A stretch of 6,068 nucleotides of DNA, from the NCBI GenBank assembly GCA_026786335.1, contig JAJAYG010000012.1:1-6068 (forward strand), given 5' to 3'. This document shows, piece after piece, positions 1 to 6,068 of the stretch (position 1 is its first letter; each line of letters opens with the position of its first letter). Both the position numbers and the translations under genes were made by a program. Source of the DNA: Chitinophagales bacterium. GTDB taxonomy: Bacteria; Bacteroidota; Bacteroidia; Chitinophagales; UBA10324. Under the pieces are notes generated by a model. That model saw only the letters and a list, made by a program, of their open reading frames with translations, was not told the DNA's origin and ran no database searches.

Positions 1-830
1 ATTAATCTTACAGTGTCGCAATAAATACTGGTACAACCAGAGTCATCAACCGTAGTTAAACATGCATCATAAATTCCAAGAGCAGGATAAGTGTGAACCG
101 GATTTTGCAAGGTTGATGAATAGCCGTCACCAAAATCCCAATTCCATTGCACGATTTGATTTAAGCTAATGGAACAGTCGTAGAATAACACAGAATCATT
201 TCCGCTCAGTTTTGTATAACATGCTTTACACTGTTGCCCTGAATCAAGAGGGGAATAAATTGTTTGACAAGATGTACTGTAACAGGAATATCCCGAATCA
301 CTTATTGTTAAACAAACCCAATGATTCCCTGCCGATAAAAAACTGTGTGACGGATTTTGTGTGCTTGAAATATTTCCATCTCCAAAATTCCATTGCCATT
401 GTGTTGGGTTGCCCGAAGAATTATCGGTGAAGTAAAATGTATTTGCAATCCAGTTGTATGTGAAATTAGAACTGCATGAACTGGGTAATACTACACTGTC
501 GCAATAATAATCGTAGCATCCGCTTGCAGAATCCGAAACCGTGAGACACACATAATAAGAACCTGGATAAGCATAATTATGTGTTGGATTTGAAAGTGTT
601 GAAGGGAAGCCATCATTAAAATTCCAAAAGTATGTTGCCGTTCCCGGCGCTATCGAAGTATTCGTGAATTGAACTGTGTTGCCGGTAATTGTAAATGTAA
701 ATGAAGATTCACAGGCGAATGATTTTATGGTAAGCAATTGCAATAATGCAATGAATAAATAAATTGATTTCGTTTTTCCATGATTGAAAAAATAATTTAC
801 AATGGGAATTATAATGCTTCCGTTTTTCAT
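1..830 (-). CDS. Secreted PKD-repeat protein, C-terminus outside the window (partial)
   Basis: Reading from the ATG at 828-830 leftwards, the frame stays open for 276 codons and runs off the left edge. Residues 1-39 look like a signal peptide: a long n-region with K19, K21 and others, a hydrophobic core at about 23-35, and a likely cut after KSFA. Three PKD (polycystic kidney disease, Ig-like) repeats follow at about 40-115, 116-193 and 194-276. Each has the core W-N/D-F-x-D-G (WNFNDG, WNFGDG, WDFGDG), then NP-x-H and a C-L-T strand. Each also has four cysteines at near-fixed spacing, as in the neighbouring 627-residue protein, so the two look like tandem paralogues. The missing part probably holds more repeats and perhaps a T9SS sorting domain (inference). 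PKD domains usually mediate binding or adhesion; no catalytic domain is visible. No good promoter was found upstream; a near-match TAcaTTTTG lies at 854-862. The terminator at 911-954 separates it from the gene behind. Confidence 0.88.
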   Translation of the reverse strand, partial: MKNGSIIIPIVNYFFNHGKTKSIYLFIALLQLLTIKSFACESSFTFTITGNTVQFTNTSIAPGTATYFWNFNDGFPSTLSNPTHNYAYPGSYYVCLTVSDSASGCYDYYCDSVVLPSSCSSNFTYNWIANTFYFTDNSSGNPTQWQWNFGDGNISSTQNPSHSFLSAGNHWVCLTISDSGYSCYSTSCQTIYSPLDSGQQCKACYTKLSGNDSVLFYDCSISLNQIVQWNWDFGDGYSSTLQNPVHTYPALGIYDACLTTVDDSGCTSIYCDTVRL

Positions 831-910
831 GAGAACAGATTTTAAAATGAATGCAAAATGTATTTTGTTTTGAATAGTCAGTAAAGAAAACCCAATCCCT
901 ATCTTCAGTT

Positions 911-954
911 AAAAAACAAACAGGCACTCAAACTTTTGCGCCCGTTTGTTTTTT
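911..954 (-). terminator. Intrinsic terminator of the 627-residue PKD protein gene
   Basis: On the minus strand, bases 954-940 (AAAAAACAAACGGGC) pair with 925-911 (GCCTGTTTGTTTTTT) in a 15-bp stem with one G-U pair and a 14-base loop. The 3' arm ends in six T. It starts about 15 bases after the TAA stop at 969-971. The A-tract/T-tract symmetry would also let it act on the plus strand, but no plus-strand gene enters it. Confidence 0.85.
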
Positions 955-968
955 CATTTCACAAATGA

Positions 969-2852
969 TTATTGTTTCACAAACATCTTCGTCTCTTTCA
1001 TTCCACTAATAATTGTTTCAATCAGATAAATTCCCTGTGGCAATTCATCAATTGAAATTGATTTTCCGGTGTAAGAAAAAATTTGTTTCACTACGCTGCC
1101 GCTTGCATCGGTAATTTTTATTTCATCAATTTTCTCAGCATTGGTTCTTATTGAAATTGAATTGGAAGCAGGGTTAGGGAAAATGCTCCACTCATATTTA
1201 GTTTGCGGAGTAACTGCAGGAACACTTGTAGTATTCACAAAAACTATTTGGTGCAATTGATCCGTTTTCATTTGTTTCAAAATGTAATAATCGTTACAGA
1301 AAGAATCAGTGCATGCAGTAATGGTATCGTAAATTGAAAGGCAAATGGTGTAATATCCTGAGTCGGCATAAGTGTGTGATGGAAATTGATCGGTTGAATA
1401 TTCGCCATCGCCCCACCACCAATAGTAAACGAGATTGCTTCCGGTTGATTGATTGTAACCCCAGTAAAATCCCTGTTGTGTTGAATCAGCCACAAGAAAA
1501 AATTCTGAATTGCATGGATAGTTATTGCCGCCTACAGTAATTGTTTCGCAACTGTAATCAACACATCCACAACTTGAATCGGTTAATGTTAAACAAACTT
1601 CGTAGGTTCCTTCTGAAGAATATAAATGCCACGGATCGTAATTGTAAGAGTAACTACCATCACCAAAAGTCCAATAGTAAAATGCATCATTACCGCAAGT
1701 AGATGAATTGTTTACGAAATGAATATTGTTTCCATCAGCGTAATAAGTAAAGGCAGCATTACACGAGAGAAAATTTGAATCACTCATGTAAATATTTTTG
1801 CATTCCGAATCCGAACAACCACTAATGCTGTCAATAAAACTAAAGCACACTTCGTAATAGCCGGGTTCGCTGTATTCGTGCGAGGTATTAATTTCGGAAG
1901 AATAAGTATAGTCACCAAAATTCCAGTAGTAAGCCGAGAGTGTACCTATTGAAGTATTAGTTACTGTAATTGTAAGTCCGTCAATTGTATAAGTGAAATC
2001 TGCTACGCATCCAACATTATTATTAAGGTAGATTGAATCGCAATAAGTTGCTGTGCAATTATTTATTGAATCAGTAGCAACGAGGCACACTGCATAAGGC
2101 CCATAAGAATTGTATAGGTGGGTTGGGTTTTCAAGATCAGAATAATTACCATCTCCAAAACTCCATTCCCAGGTAGCTGAGTTTGAAGCATCAGAAGTAT
2201 TCGTGAAATGAACTTCATAATTTGTAACACTATAGGTAAATGAAGCGCTGCACCCAATTGCCGAATCGCCGATGTAAATGTTTTTACACTCAGAATCAGA
2301 GCAATTATTTATGCTGTCGATAAAACTAAAGCACACTTCGTAATAACCGGGTTCGCTGTATTCGTGTGATGTATTTATTTCAGAAGAATAAGTATAGTCA
2401 CCAAAATTCCAGTAGTAAGCCGAGAGCGTTCCTGTTGAAGTATTAGTTACTGTAATTGTAAGTCCGTCAATTGTATAAGTGAAATCTGCAACGCATCCAA
2501 CATTATTATTAAGGTAGATTGAATCGCAGGTATATTCAGTGCAATTATTAAAAGTATCATTTACAACTAAGCACACAACATAAGGCCCATAACCGTTATA
2601 TACATGCACAGGATTTTTAAGATCGGAATATGTTCCGTCACCAAACCCCCAACTCCAATAAGCCGAAGTGTCAGCTTGCGAAGTATTTGTGAAATGAACT
2701 TCATTACCGCTAACTGTGTAAGTAAATGAAGCGGTGCAATTGGCTTTAGCATTTTTAGATGTTGCAAAGAGCATTGCGATTGAAAAGAAAAAAACTAAAA
2801 TTTTAATTGCATAATAATTTTTCTTGGCAGAAAAAGAGGATGTTGTTTTCAT
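969..2852 (-). CDS. Secreted protein with six PKD repeats and a T9SS C-terminal sorting domain
   Basis: I start this 627-residue protein at the ATG at 2850-2852. A TTG-initiated extension to 2906 is possible on paper, but that TTG is the -33 element of the gene's own promoter. Residues 1-37 are a signal peptide (KK-rich start, core ILVFFFSIAMLF, cut near NAKA). Six PKD repeats follow at about 38-114, 115-194, 195-276, 277-356, 357-440 and 441-525, with cores such as FGDG and WGDG preceded by aromatic residues. Each repeat has four cysteines at conserved spacing; the fifth has six. A linker leads to a type A T9SS sorting domain at 557-627: FPNPASNSI, then ITDASGSVV, LPQGIYLIE and a basic end. 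Proteins with this tail cross the outer membrane by T9SS and are anchored or released. The role is probably adhesive or structural (inference); no enzyme domain is seen. Repeats 1-2 and 3-4 form a duplicated pair. Confidence 0.93.
   Translation of the reverse strand: MKTTSSFSAKKNYYAIKILVFFFSIAMLFATSKNAKANCTASFTYTVSGNEVHFTNTSQADTSAYWSWGFGDGTYSDLKNPVHVYNGYGPYVVCLVVNDTFNNCTEYTCDSIYLNNNVGCVADFTYTIDGLTITVTNTSTGTLSAYYWNFGDYTYSSEINTSHEYSEPGYYEVCFSFIDSINNCSDSECKNIYIGDSAIGCSASFTYSVTNYEVHFTNTSDASNSATWEWSFGDGNYSDLENPTHLYNSYGPYAVCLVATDSINNCTATYCDSIYLNNNVGCVADFTYTIDGLTITVTNTSIGTLSAYYWNFGDYTYSSEINTSHEYSEPGYYEVCFSFIDSISGCSDSECKNIYMSDSNFLSCNAAFTYYADGNNIHFVNNSSTCGNDAFYYWTFGDGSYSYNYDPWHLYSSEGTYEVCLTLTDSSCGCVDYSCETITVGGNNYPCNSEFFLVADSTQQGFYWGYNQSTGSNLVYYWWWGDGEYSTDQFPSHTYADSGYYTICLSIYDTITACTDSFCNDYYILKQMKTDQLHQIVFVNTTSVPAVTPQTKYEWSIFPNPASNSISIRTNAEKIDEIKITDASGSVVKQIFSYTGKSISIDELPQGIYLIETIISGMKETKMFVKQ
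1785..2042 (-). repeat. Direct repeat, copy 2: encodes PKD repeat 4 and the end of repeat 3
   Basis: This matches 2271-2528 at an exact offset of 486 bases (162 codons), in frame. The encoded repeat unit matches the other copy at 76 of 80 residues. Two runs are identical base for base by my count: about 55 bases (1949-2003) and about 44 bases around 1897-1940. The similarity falls off sharply outside, at the last codons of repeat 3. Confidence 0.88.
2271..2528 (-). repeat. Direct repeat, copy 1: encodes PKD repeat 2 and the end of repeat 1
   Basis: Partner of 1785-2042. The identical 55-base run lies at 2435-2489. Both copies start with the same NNNVGC entry and share a variant core, FGDY in place of FGDG. 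Differences between the copies cluster in the C-terminal part of the repeat and at synonymous sites. Confidence 0.88.
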
Positions 2853-2875
2853 ATAGGTATATTTTTTTGTTGCGG

Positions 2876-2907
2876 CAAATATGAAATTTGTGCAATAAAA
2901 GAGCAAA
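2876..2907 (-). promoter_or_regulatory. Bacteroidota-type promoter for the 627-residue PKD protein
   Basis: On the minus strand a TTTG (2907-2904) is followed by CATATTTG (2883-2876). The spacer from the TTG to the -7 box is 20 bases. The -7 box matches TAnnTTTG at all fixed positions but the first. The start codon at 2852 lies about 24 bases beyond it, giving a short leader. The gene therefore seems to be transcribed on its own rather than with the helical-protein gene ending at 2958. Confidence 0.6.
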
Positions 2908-2957
2908 CTGATATTTATATAATCTTACACGTTCAAAATATTAAATACGGTAATGGC

Positions 2958-4439
2958 TCACCTACGGCTTTGATTGATCAGTTGTAATTTCTCCTTCACC
3001 CAAGGCATGTATTTAATCAAAGAACTATCCTCATTTGAGTTTTTAAAATGTTGTTTGATGAAGAGTTGAAGCAGTGCTTTCAGTTTCACCTGCCTGGTAG
3101 AAGTTTCGTTTTGAATAAACTGCCTGAAAATAATGAGCATGTCTTTTTCAGCTTTCTGATTTTTGTTTTGAAGTAGTAAACTGAAGCTTCGATTGATTTG
3201 CCCAACACGGTATTCAATCACATCTTGCTCATTGAGTTCGTAGCGAATCATTAATTCTGCAATAGAGATTTTCAATTTTAAAGTTTCATCGGCTTTCTTA
3301 AAACTTTCCAACAAACTCATATCAATTATTTGGCGGATTGATTTGTCAAAATCTTTTTTCTCAAAATATAAAAGAGAAAGATTCAGGTAAACAAAAATTT
3401 CGTAGAAAGAAAGTTTTTGCCGCATCTTGCTTTTTTTTAAATCTTCCAAAAGTTTAATCGCTTTATCAGGATCAACAACTGAATAATTAATTACTTCTGC
3501 GTTGGTGAGAAAGACGAAATATTTATCATAGAACATTTTGTCAAAAGCATTCATTGCTCCTTCAAGTTTCGAAGTGTATTCAAGAGACTGTTTGAATTTT
3601 TTATTTTTAAAAGAAGCGTTGACCAGGTAGGTAAGCATCTTTAAATAAGATTCATGATTTACCTTGTTGAACAGTTTCTTCTTTCCAAATTCTTTAAGGC
3701 GCGAAGCAAGAAAAGATTCAAGTGTTTTATAATCATGTTTCTGAATCAGAATTCTGCTTACCGCATCGGTTAATTTAAGTTGCAATGATTTGCTCGATTG
3801 TAATTCCTTTCCCGGAATATTTTGTTTCACCATTTTCTCCAGCATGGTAATAAATTTTTTTCCCTCTGGAGAATAATTTTGAGAGATTTTTAATTGATAA
3901 CTAACTGCCGCAAGCACTTGATCAATTCCGCGTAGCCGCTGTAATTTTTCGAAATTTAGTTTTCGTTTTTCAATGTATTGAAGAGGATCAATATCCATCG
4001 TCTCGATTGAAAGCCGAATAAACTCTGAGTAAATTATGTCGAGGAGTTCAAGAAACTCAATCGCAATTGCTTTCTGTTCTGCTTTCTGAAGAAAATACTT
4101 CGCTGCTTTAAAACTGTTTCTTGCAAAATGAAATTTATACAAACTCAGCATCGAAAGATTACTGATTGCCTCATCAGAATCTGCATATTGCAAAAGCAAA
4201 CTTTTGTTTACATGATTAAGCAAGCGGTGTTTTAATCGATAGAAAGAGTTCTTCTCTTTTTTACTATACAACCTGTTAAGAATTTTATCCTCCGCATATT
4301 GATCACCACTATTATAAATAAAGTCGAAAAGCTGTAAATCTTTTCTGTCGTGCGAGTAATACATTCGGTTAGCAAATAGCTTATAGAAGCGCACATCTTC
4401 TTTGGCCATGTCACTGATAATTATGTTGAGTACATCCAT
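2958..4439 (-). CDS. Uncharacterised all-helical (TPR-like) cytoplasmic protein, 493 residues
   Basis: I do not recognise a named family. The protein has no signal peptide or membrane segment and is rich in K, L, F and E, so it is probably cytoplasmic. The N-terminal 90 residues look the most constrained, with RFYKLFANR (17-25), RKDLQLFDFI (32-41) and NSFYRLKHRLLNHVNKSLL (64-82). The rest is a string of amphipathic helix pairs. Those at about 262-291 and 344-372 (ending YFEKKDFDKSIRQI) have tetratricopeptide-like spacing, which suggests a protein-binding scaffold (inference). The frame is open back to an ATG at 4616, but that would overlap the signal-peptide codons of the divergent gene and adds a sequence that does not look like protein. 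I chose the ATG at 4437-4439; the ATG at 4407-4409 (MAKEDVRF) is a credible alternative. It stops with TGA at 2958, with no clear terminator after it. Confidence 0.85.
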   Translation of the reverse strand: MDVLNIIISDMAKEDVRFYKLFANRMYYSHDRKDLQLFDFIYNSGDQYAEDKILNRLYSKKEKNSFYRLKHRLLNHVNKSLLLQYADSDEAISNLSMLSLYKFHFARNSFKAAKYFLQKAEQKAIAIEFLELLDIIYSEFIRLSIETMDIDPLQYIEKRKLNFEKLQRLRGIDQVLAAVSYQLKISQNYSPEGKKFITMLEKMVKQNIPGKELQSSKSLQLKLTDAVSRILIQKHDYKTLESFLASRLKEFGKKKLFNKVNHESYLKMLTYLVNASFKNKKFKQSLEYTSKLEGAMNAFDKMFYDKYFVFLTNAEVINYSVVDPDKAIKLLEDLKKSKMRQKLSFYEIFVYLNLSLLYFEKKDFDKSIRQIIDMSLLESFKKADETLKLKISIAELMIRYELNEQDVIEYRVGQINRSFSLLLQNKNQKAEKDMLIIFRQFIQNETSTRQVKLKALLQLFIKQHFKNSNEDSSLIKYMPWVKEKLQLINQSRR

Positions 4440-4494
4440 GCCATAAAAATAGAAACGAATTTTGAAGGCGTAAGAATTTATTAAATATTTATGC

Positions 4495-4522
4495 TTGGTA
4501 ATGAATGTTTGTTTTAAGTTTG
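4495..4522 (+). promoter_or_regulatory. Bacteroidota-type promoter for the 225-residue secreted protein
   Basis: TTG at 4495-4497 and TAAGTTTG at 4515-4522 are separated by 17 bases. The second box fits TAnnTTTG at every fixed position. The ATG at 4540 lies 18 bases past the box, so the leader would be about ten bases. This fixes the start of the gene, because any start at 4495 would lie in the promoter. It sits in the divergent gap shared with the 493-residue protein gene, for which I found no equally good promoter (only TATTTTTA at 4451-4444, minus strand). Confidence 0.65.
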
Positions 4523-4539
4523 AATCGAAATTTATTGAA

Positions 4540-5217
4540 ATGAAAAAAATATTTTTTGTTCTCATCCTGTTCCTTTCATCGGTTTTAACTGTAAAAGCCC
4601 AGGCCGAACTTGGCATAACTCCGTTAGGGATTTTTATTTCAAATGGATCAGTTTATTTTGGTGATTCAATCAATTTTTATTTTCGAATCCAAAACACCGG
4701 GAGCGAGCCTTATAGCGGAAATATTGTTATTTATTATTCAGTCAATGACAGCTTACAAGGCGAACTTGATTCTTTAACAACAAATTATTTTATAGCCCCC
4801 GGAGATAGTGTCTCGGTTTATGTAGAGAATTGGGTAGTAACTACCTCAATATGTAGCGTTGGTGATAATATAGTAGTCATTTGGCCGGTCGCATTGGAGC
4901 CAAATGTTCCTACTTCAGATTCTGCTTCAATCCATTTCAACGTGATTAATAATGTAGGTATTGAAGATAACTCATTTGAAAAAATAATTAAGATCAAATA
5001 CGCAAGTGATCTGGAAACCATCTACCTTGACTATGGAGGTTTGGAAGACGAAATTGTTTGTTTAGAATTGTTTTCAATGAATGGAATTGAACTTCTTAAC
5101 TACATAAAACCACCGGATCAAATTTCTCTAAAAACTTTTTCTCCTCAATTATTCGTGTTAAAAATTGTTTTAAAGGATGGAAGAAGTGCATCATTTAAAG
5201 TAATAAGACCAAGATAA
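4540..5217 (+). CDS. Small secreted protein with a CARDB-like beta domain and a degenerate T9SS-type tail
   Basis: The 225-residue product begins with a clear signal peptide: MKK, then a core at 4-18, with a cut near VKAQA (about 20-22). Residues about 36-118 read as one Ig-like/CARDB-type beta domain: GDSINFYFRIQNTGSEPYSG, paired strands around IYYSVND, then IAPGDSVSVYVEN and a last strand near IVVIWPVAL. CARDB domains are adhesion-like modules common in exported bacterial proteins. Residues about 146-225 resemble the second half of a T9SS sorting domain: a strand at LELFSMNGIELL, then LKTFSPQLFVLKI, then a basic end in VIRPR. The usual PNP entry motif is missing, so sorting by T9SS is likely but not certain. 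It is transcribed away from the helical-protein gene. The start at 4540 is set by the signal peptide and by the promoter just upstream. Binding partner unknown. Confidence 0.85.
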   Translation: MKKIFFVLILFLSSVLTVKAQAELGITPLGIFISNGSVYFGDSINFYFRIQNTGSEPYSGNIVIYYSVNDSLQGELDSLTTNYFIAPGDSVSVYVENWVVTTSICSVGDNIVVIWPVALEPNVPTSDSASIHFNVINNVGIEDNSFEKIIKIKYASDLETIYLDYGGLEDEIVCLELFSMNGIELLNYIKPPDQISLKTFSPQLFVLKIVLKDGRSASFKVIRPR

Positions 5218-5284
5218 ACTTCGTCTTGAGTAATTATTATTAGACTCACTCAGCTTTCGTTTTAAGGAAAGTGGTTGTTTAAAG

Positions 5285-5317
5285 ACTACAAGTTGGAATC
5301 TTGTCAAACTTTGTAGT
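5285..5317 (+). terminator. Weak hairpin after the 225-residue protein gene, possible terminator
   Basis: ACTACAAGTT (5285-5294) can pair with AACTTTGTAGT (5307-5317) in a stem of about ten pairs with one bulged base and a 12-base loop. It lies about 70 bases after the TAA stop. Only a short, mixed T-rich run follows, so it is a poor intrinsic terminator on its own. The rest of the 5218-5448 gap holds no coding frame I would support. Confidence 0.35.
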
Positions 5318-5368
5318 TGCTTCATATCAAGTATTGCATTCCTCTTTAAGTTCTTCTTATTTAGTTAC

Positions 5369-5376
5369 TACTTTTG
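5369..5376 (+). promoter_or_regulatory. Possible -7 box for the methyltransferase gene
   Basis: TACTTTTG fits TAnnTTTG at all fixed positions and lies 72 bases before the ATG at 5449. There is no TTG at 17-23 bases upstream (the nearest is at 5334-5336, 32 bases away), so the call rests on a single short box. Confidence 0.35.
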
Positions 5377-5448
5377 CCCCATATTAAGCAATGCTATTAA
5401 CATCAGCATTAAACTTTAAGAGACTGTAATACATTCAATTTAATTGTG

Positions 5449-6068
5449 ATGACACCGGAAGAGATTAATCAATTATTGGAAATACCTGAGTGGGATAAAT
5501 CTTCATCAGTAAAGACTGAAGAAGCACGTTTTCTTTACGATTTTATATCAAAAAACAAGATAAAAAAGACTCTTGAGGTCGGCTTTGCCTTTGCAAAATC
5601 TGCTTCACATATTATGGCAGCGTCCGAAGCTGAGCACATTGCAATTGATCCTTTTCAATCAAACTATAAGGAATTTGGATTAAGAAATATAGAGAAACTT
5701 AAAATGAGAGATCGTTTAAAATTCCTACCTGATTTTTCACATAATGTGCTTCCAAAATTGGCAGTTGAAAACAAGAAATTCGAGTTTATCTTTATTGATG
5801 GTGACCACAAATTTGATGGAATTCTTGTTGATTTTTACTATTCCGATCTTATTCTCGAAGATAATGGCTATGTTCTTTTTCATGATACCTGGATGAGAAG
5901 CACAAGACTTGTAGAACAATTTATAAAGAAAAACAGATCTGATTACAAGTACATCCCAACTCCATTAAGGAATTTTTCACTTTTTCAAAAAGTAGGAAAA
6001 GATGCAAGAAATGGAATGTACTTTAAAGAGTTTTATACTTTTAGGTCAGTTATTATACATCCTATAAT
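5449..6068 (+). CDS. Class I SAM-dependent methyltransferase (Methyltransf_24-like), cut by the window end
   Basis: From the ATG at 5449 the frame is open for 206 codons to the right edge. It reads as a Rossmann-fold methyltransferase. The SAM-binding loop is TLEVGFAFAKSA (41-52). The acidic end of strand 2 is in IAIDPFQ (64-70), where D67 should bind the SAM ribose. Later come FIFIDGDHKFDG (113-124), a D-G-D-H motif, and GYVLFHDTW (140-148). The overall order, with DPFQ followed by an LP stretch and then IDGDH, fits a family of roughly 200-220 residues, so only a few residues are probably missing. Such enzymes often modify sugars or small molecules in surface-polysaccharide clusters, but the substrate cannot be read here. 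The second and third glycines of the canonical GxGxG loop are alanines (A47, A49). It stands 231 bases from the gene before and seems separately transcribed. Confidence 0.87.
   Translation, partial: MTPEEINQLLEIPEWDKSSSVKTEEARFLYDFISKNKIKKTLEVGFAFAKSASHIMAASEAEHIAIDPFQSNYKEFGLRNIEKLKMRDRLKFLPDFSHNVLPKLAVENKKFEFIFIDGDHKFDGILVDFYYSDLILEDNGYVLFHDTWMRSTRLVEQFIKKNRSDYKYIPTPLRNFSLFQKVGKDARNGMYFKEFYTFRSVIIHPI

Noticed and set aside
212..430. Open frame of 72 codons, plus strand
   Set aside because: It lies opposite the partial PKD gene, whose repeats are clear in the other strand.
711..713. Cysteine right after the signal peptide of the partial PKD protein, as in a lipoprotein
   Set aside because: The preceding residues (KSFA) are a poor lipobox, and this cysteine is the first of the conserved four in the repeat.
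709..927. Open frame of 72 codons, minus strand
   Set aside because: It overlaps the signal-peptide codons of the partial PKD protein in another frame and runs into the terminator; its protein is Cys/His/Lys-rich with no family look.
1277..1540. Short open frames on both strands inside the 627-residue protein gene
   Set aside because: They are other-frame readings of the PKD repeat codons, with no promoter or domain of their own.
4440..4616. N-terminal extension of the 493-residue protein to an ATG at 4616
   Set aside because: It would cross the divergent promoter and the signal-peptide codons of the opposite gene, and the added sequence does not look like protein.
5227..5271. Two short inverted repeats (TGAGT/ACTCA and CTTTC/GAAAG)
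   Set aside because: Stems of five pairs without a T-tract are expected by chance in AT-rich DNA.
5737..5919. Open frame of 60 codons, minus strand
   Set aside because: It lies opposite the methyltransferase motifs and has no features of its own.
1..6068. CRISPR array, tRNA, rRNA, insertion sequence or phage genes
   Set aside because: No short regularly spaced repeats, no cloverleaf or rRNA-like stretch, and no transposase or integrase motifs were seen on either strand.

Overview
The window looks like a piece of an AT-rich Bacteroidota chromosome. Three things point that way. The 627-residue protein ends in a type IX secretion (T9SS) C-terminal sorting domain. The secreted proteins carry PKD or Ig-like beta domains. 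Two genes are preceded by matches to the Bacteroidota promoter (TTG, a 17-20 base spacer, then TAnnTTTG), with no obvious Shine-Dalgarno sequence. The genus cannot be told from this window.

Layout. Positions 1-830, minus strand: the N-terminal part of a secreted PKD-repeat protein whose C-terminus lies beyond the left edge. Positions 831-968: a gap with a strong intrinsic terminator (911-954) for the next gene. Positions 969-2852, minus: a 627-residue secreted protein with six cysteine-patterned PKD repeats and a T9SS sorting domain; its own promoter is at 2876-2907. Positions 2958-4439, minus: a 493-residue, all-helical cytoplasmic protein that I cannot name. Positions 4440-4539: a divergent promoter region. 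Positions 4540-5217, plus: a 225-residue secreted protein with a CARDB-like domain and a degenerate sorting-domain-like tail. Positions 5218-5448: a non-coding gap with a weak hairpin and a possible promoter. Position 5449 to the right edge, plus: a class I SAM-dependent methyltransferase, cut off by the window end, probably close to its C-terminus.

Three of the five genes encode exported proteins: two adjacent PKD paralogues and the small CARDB-like protein. They probably sit at the cell surface or are released by T9SS, and could act in adhesion or matrix formation. The helical protein and the methyltransferase have no visible functional link to them. Each gene seems to be transcribed separately, so I see no clear operon.

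I did not find a convincing new multi-gene system. The most distinctive signals are an invariant four-cysteine spacing in nine PKD repeats across two proteins, an alternating A-B-A'-B' repeat array whose B units are far more alike than its A units, and many D-S/T-x motifs of the kind used by Bacteroidota O-glycosylation in the exported proteins.
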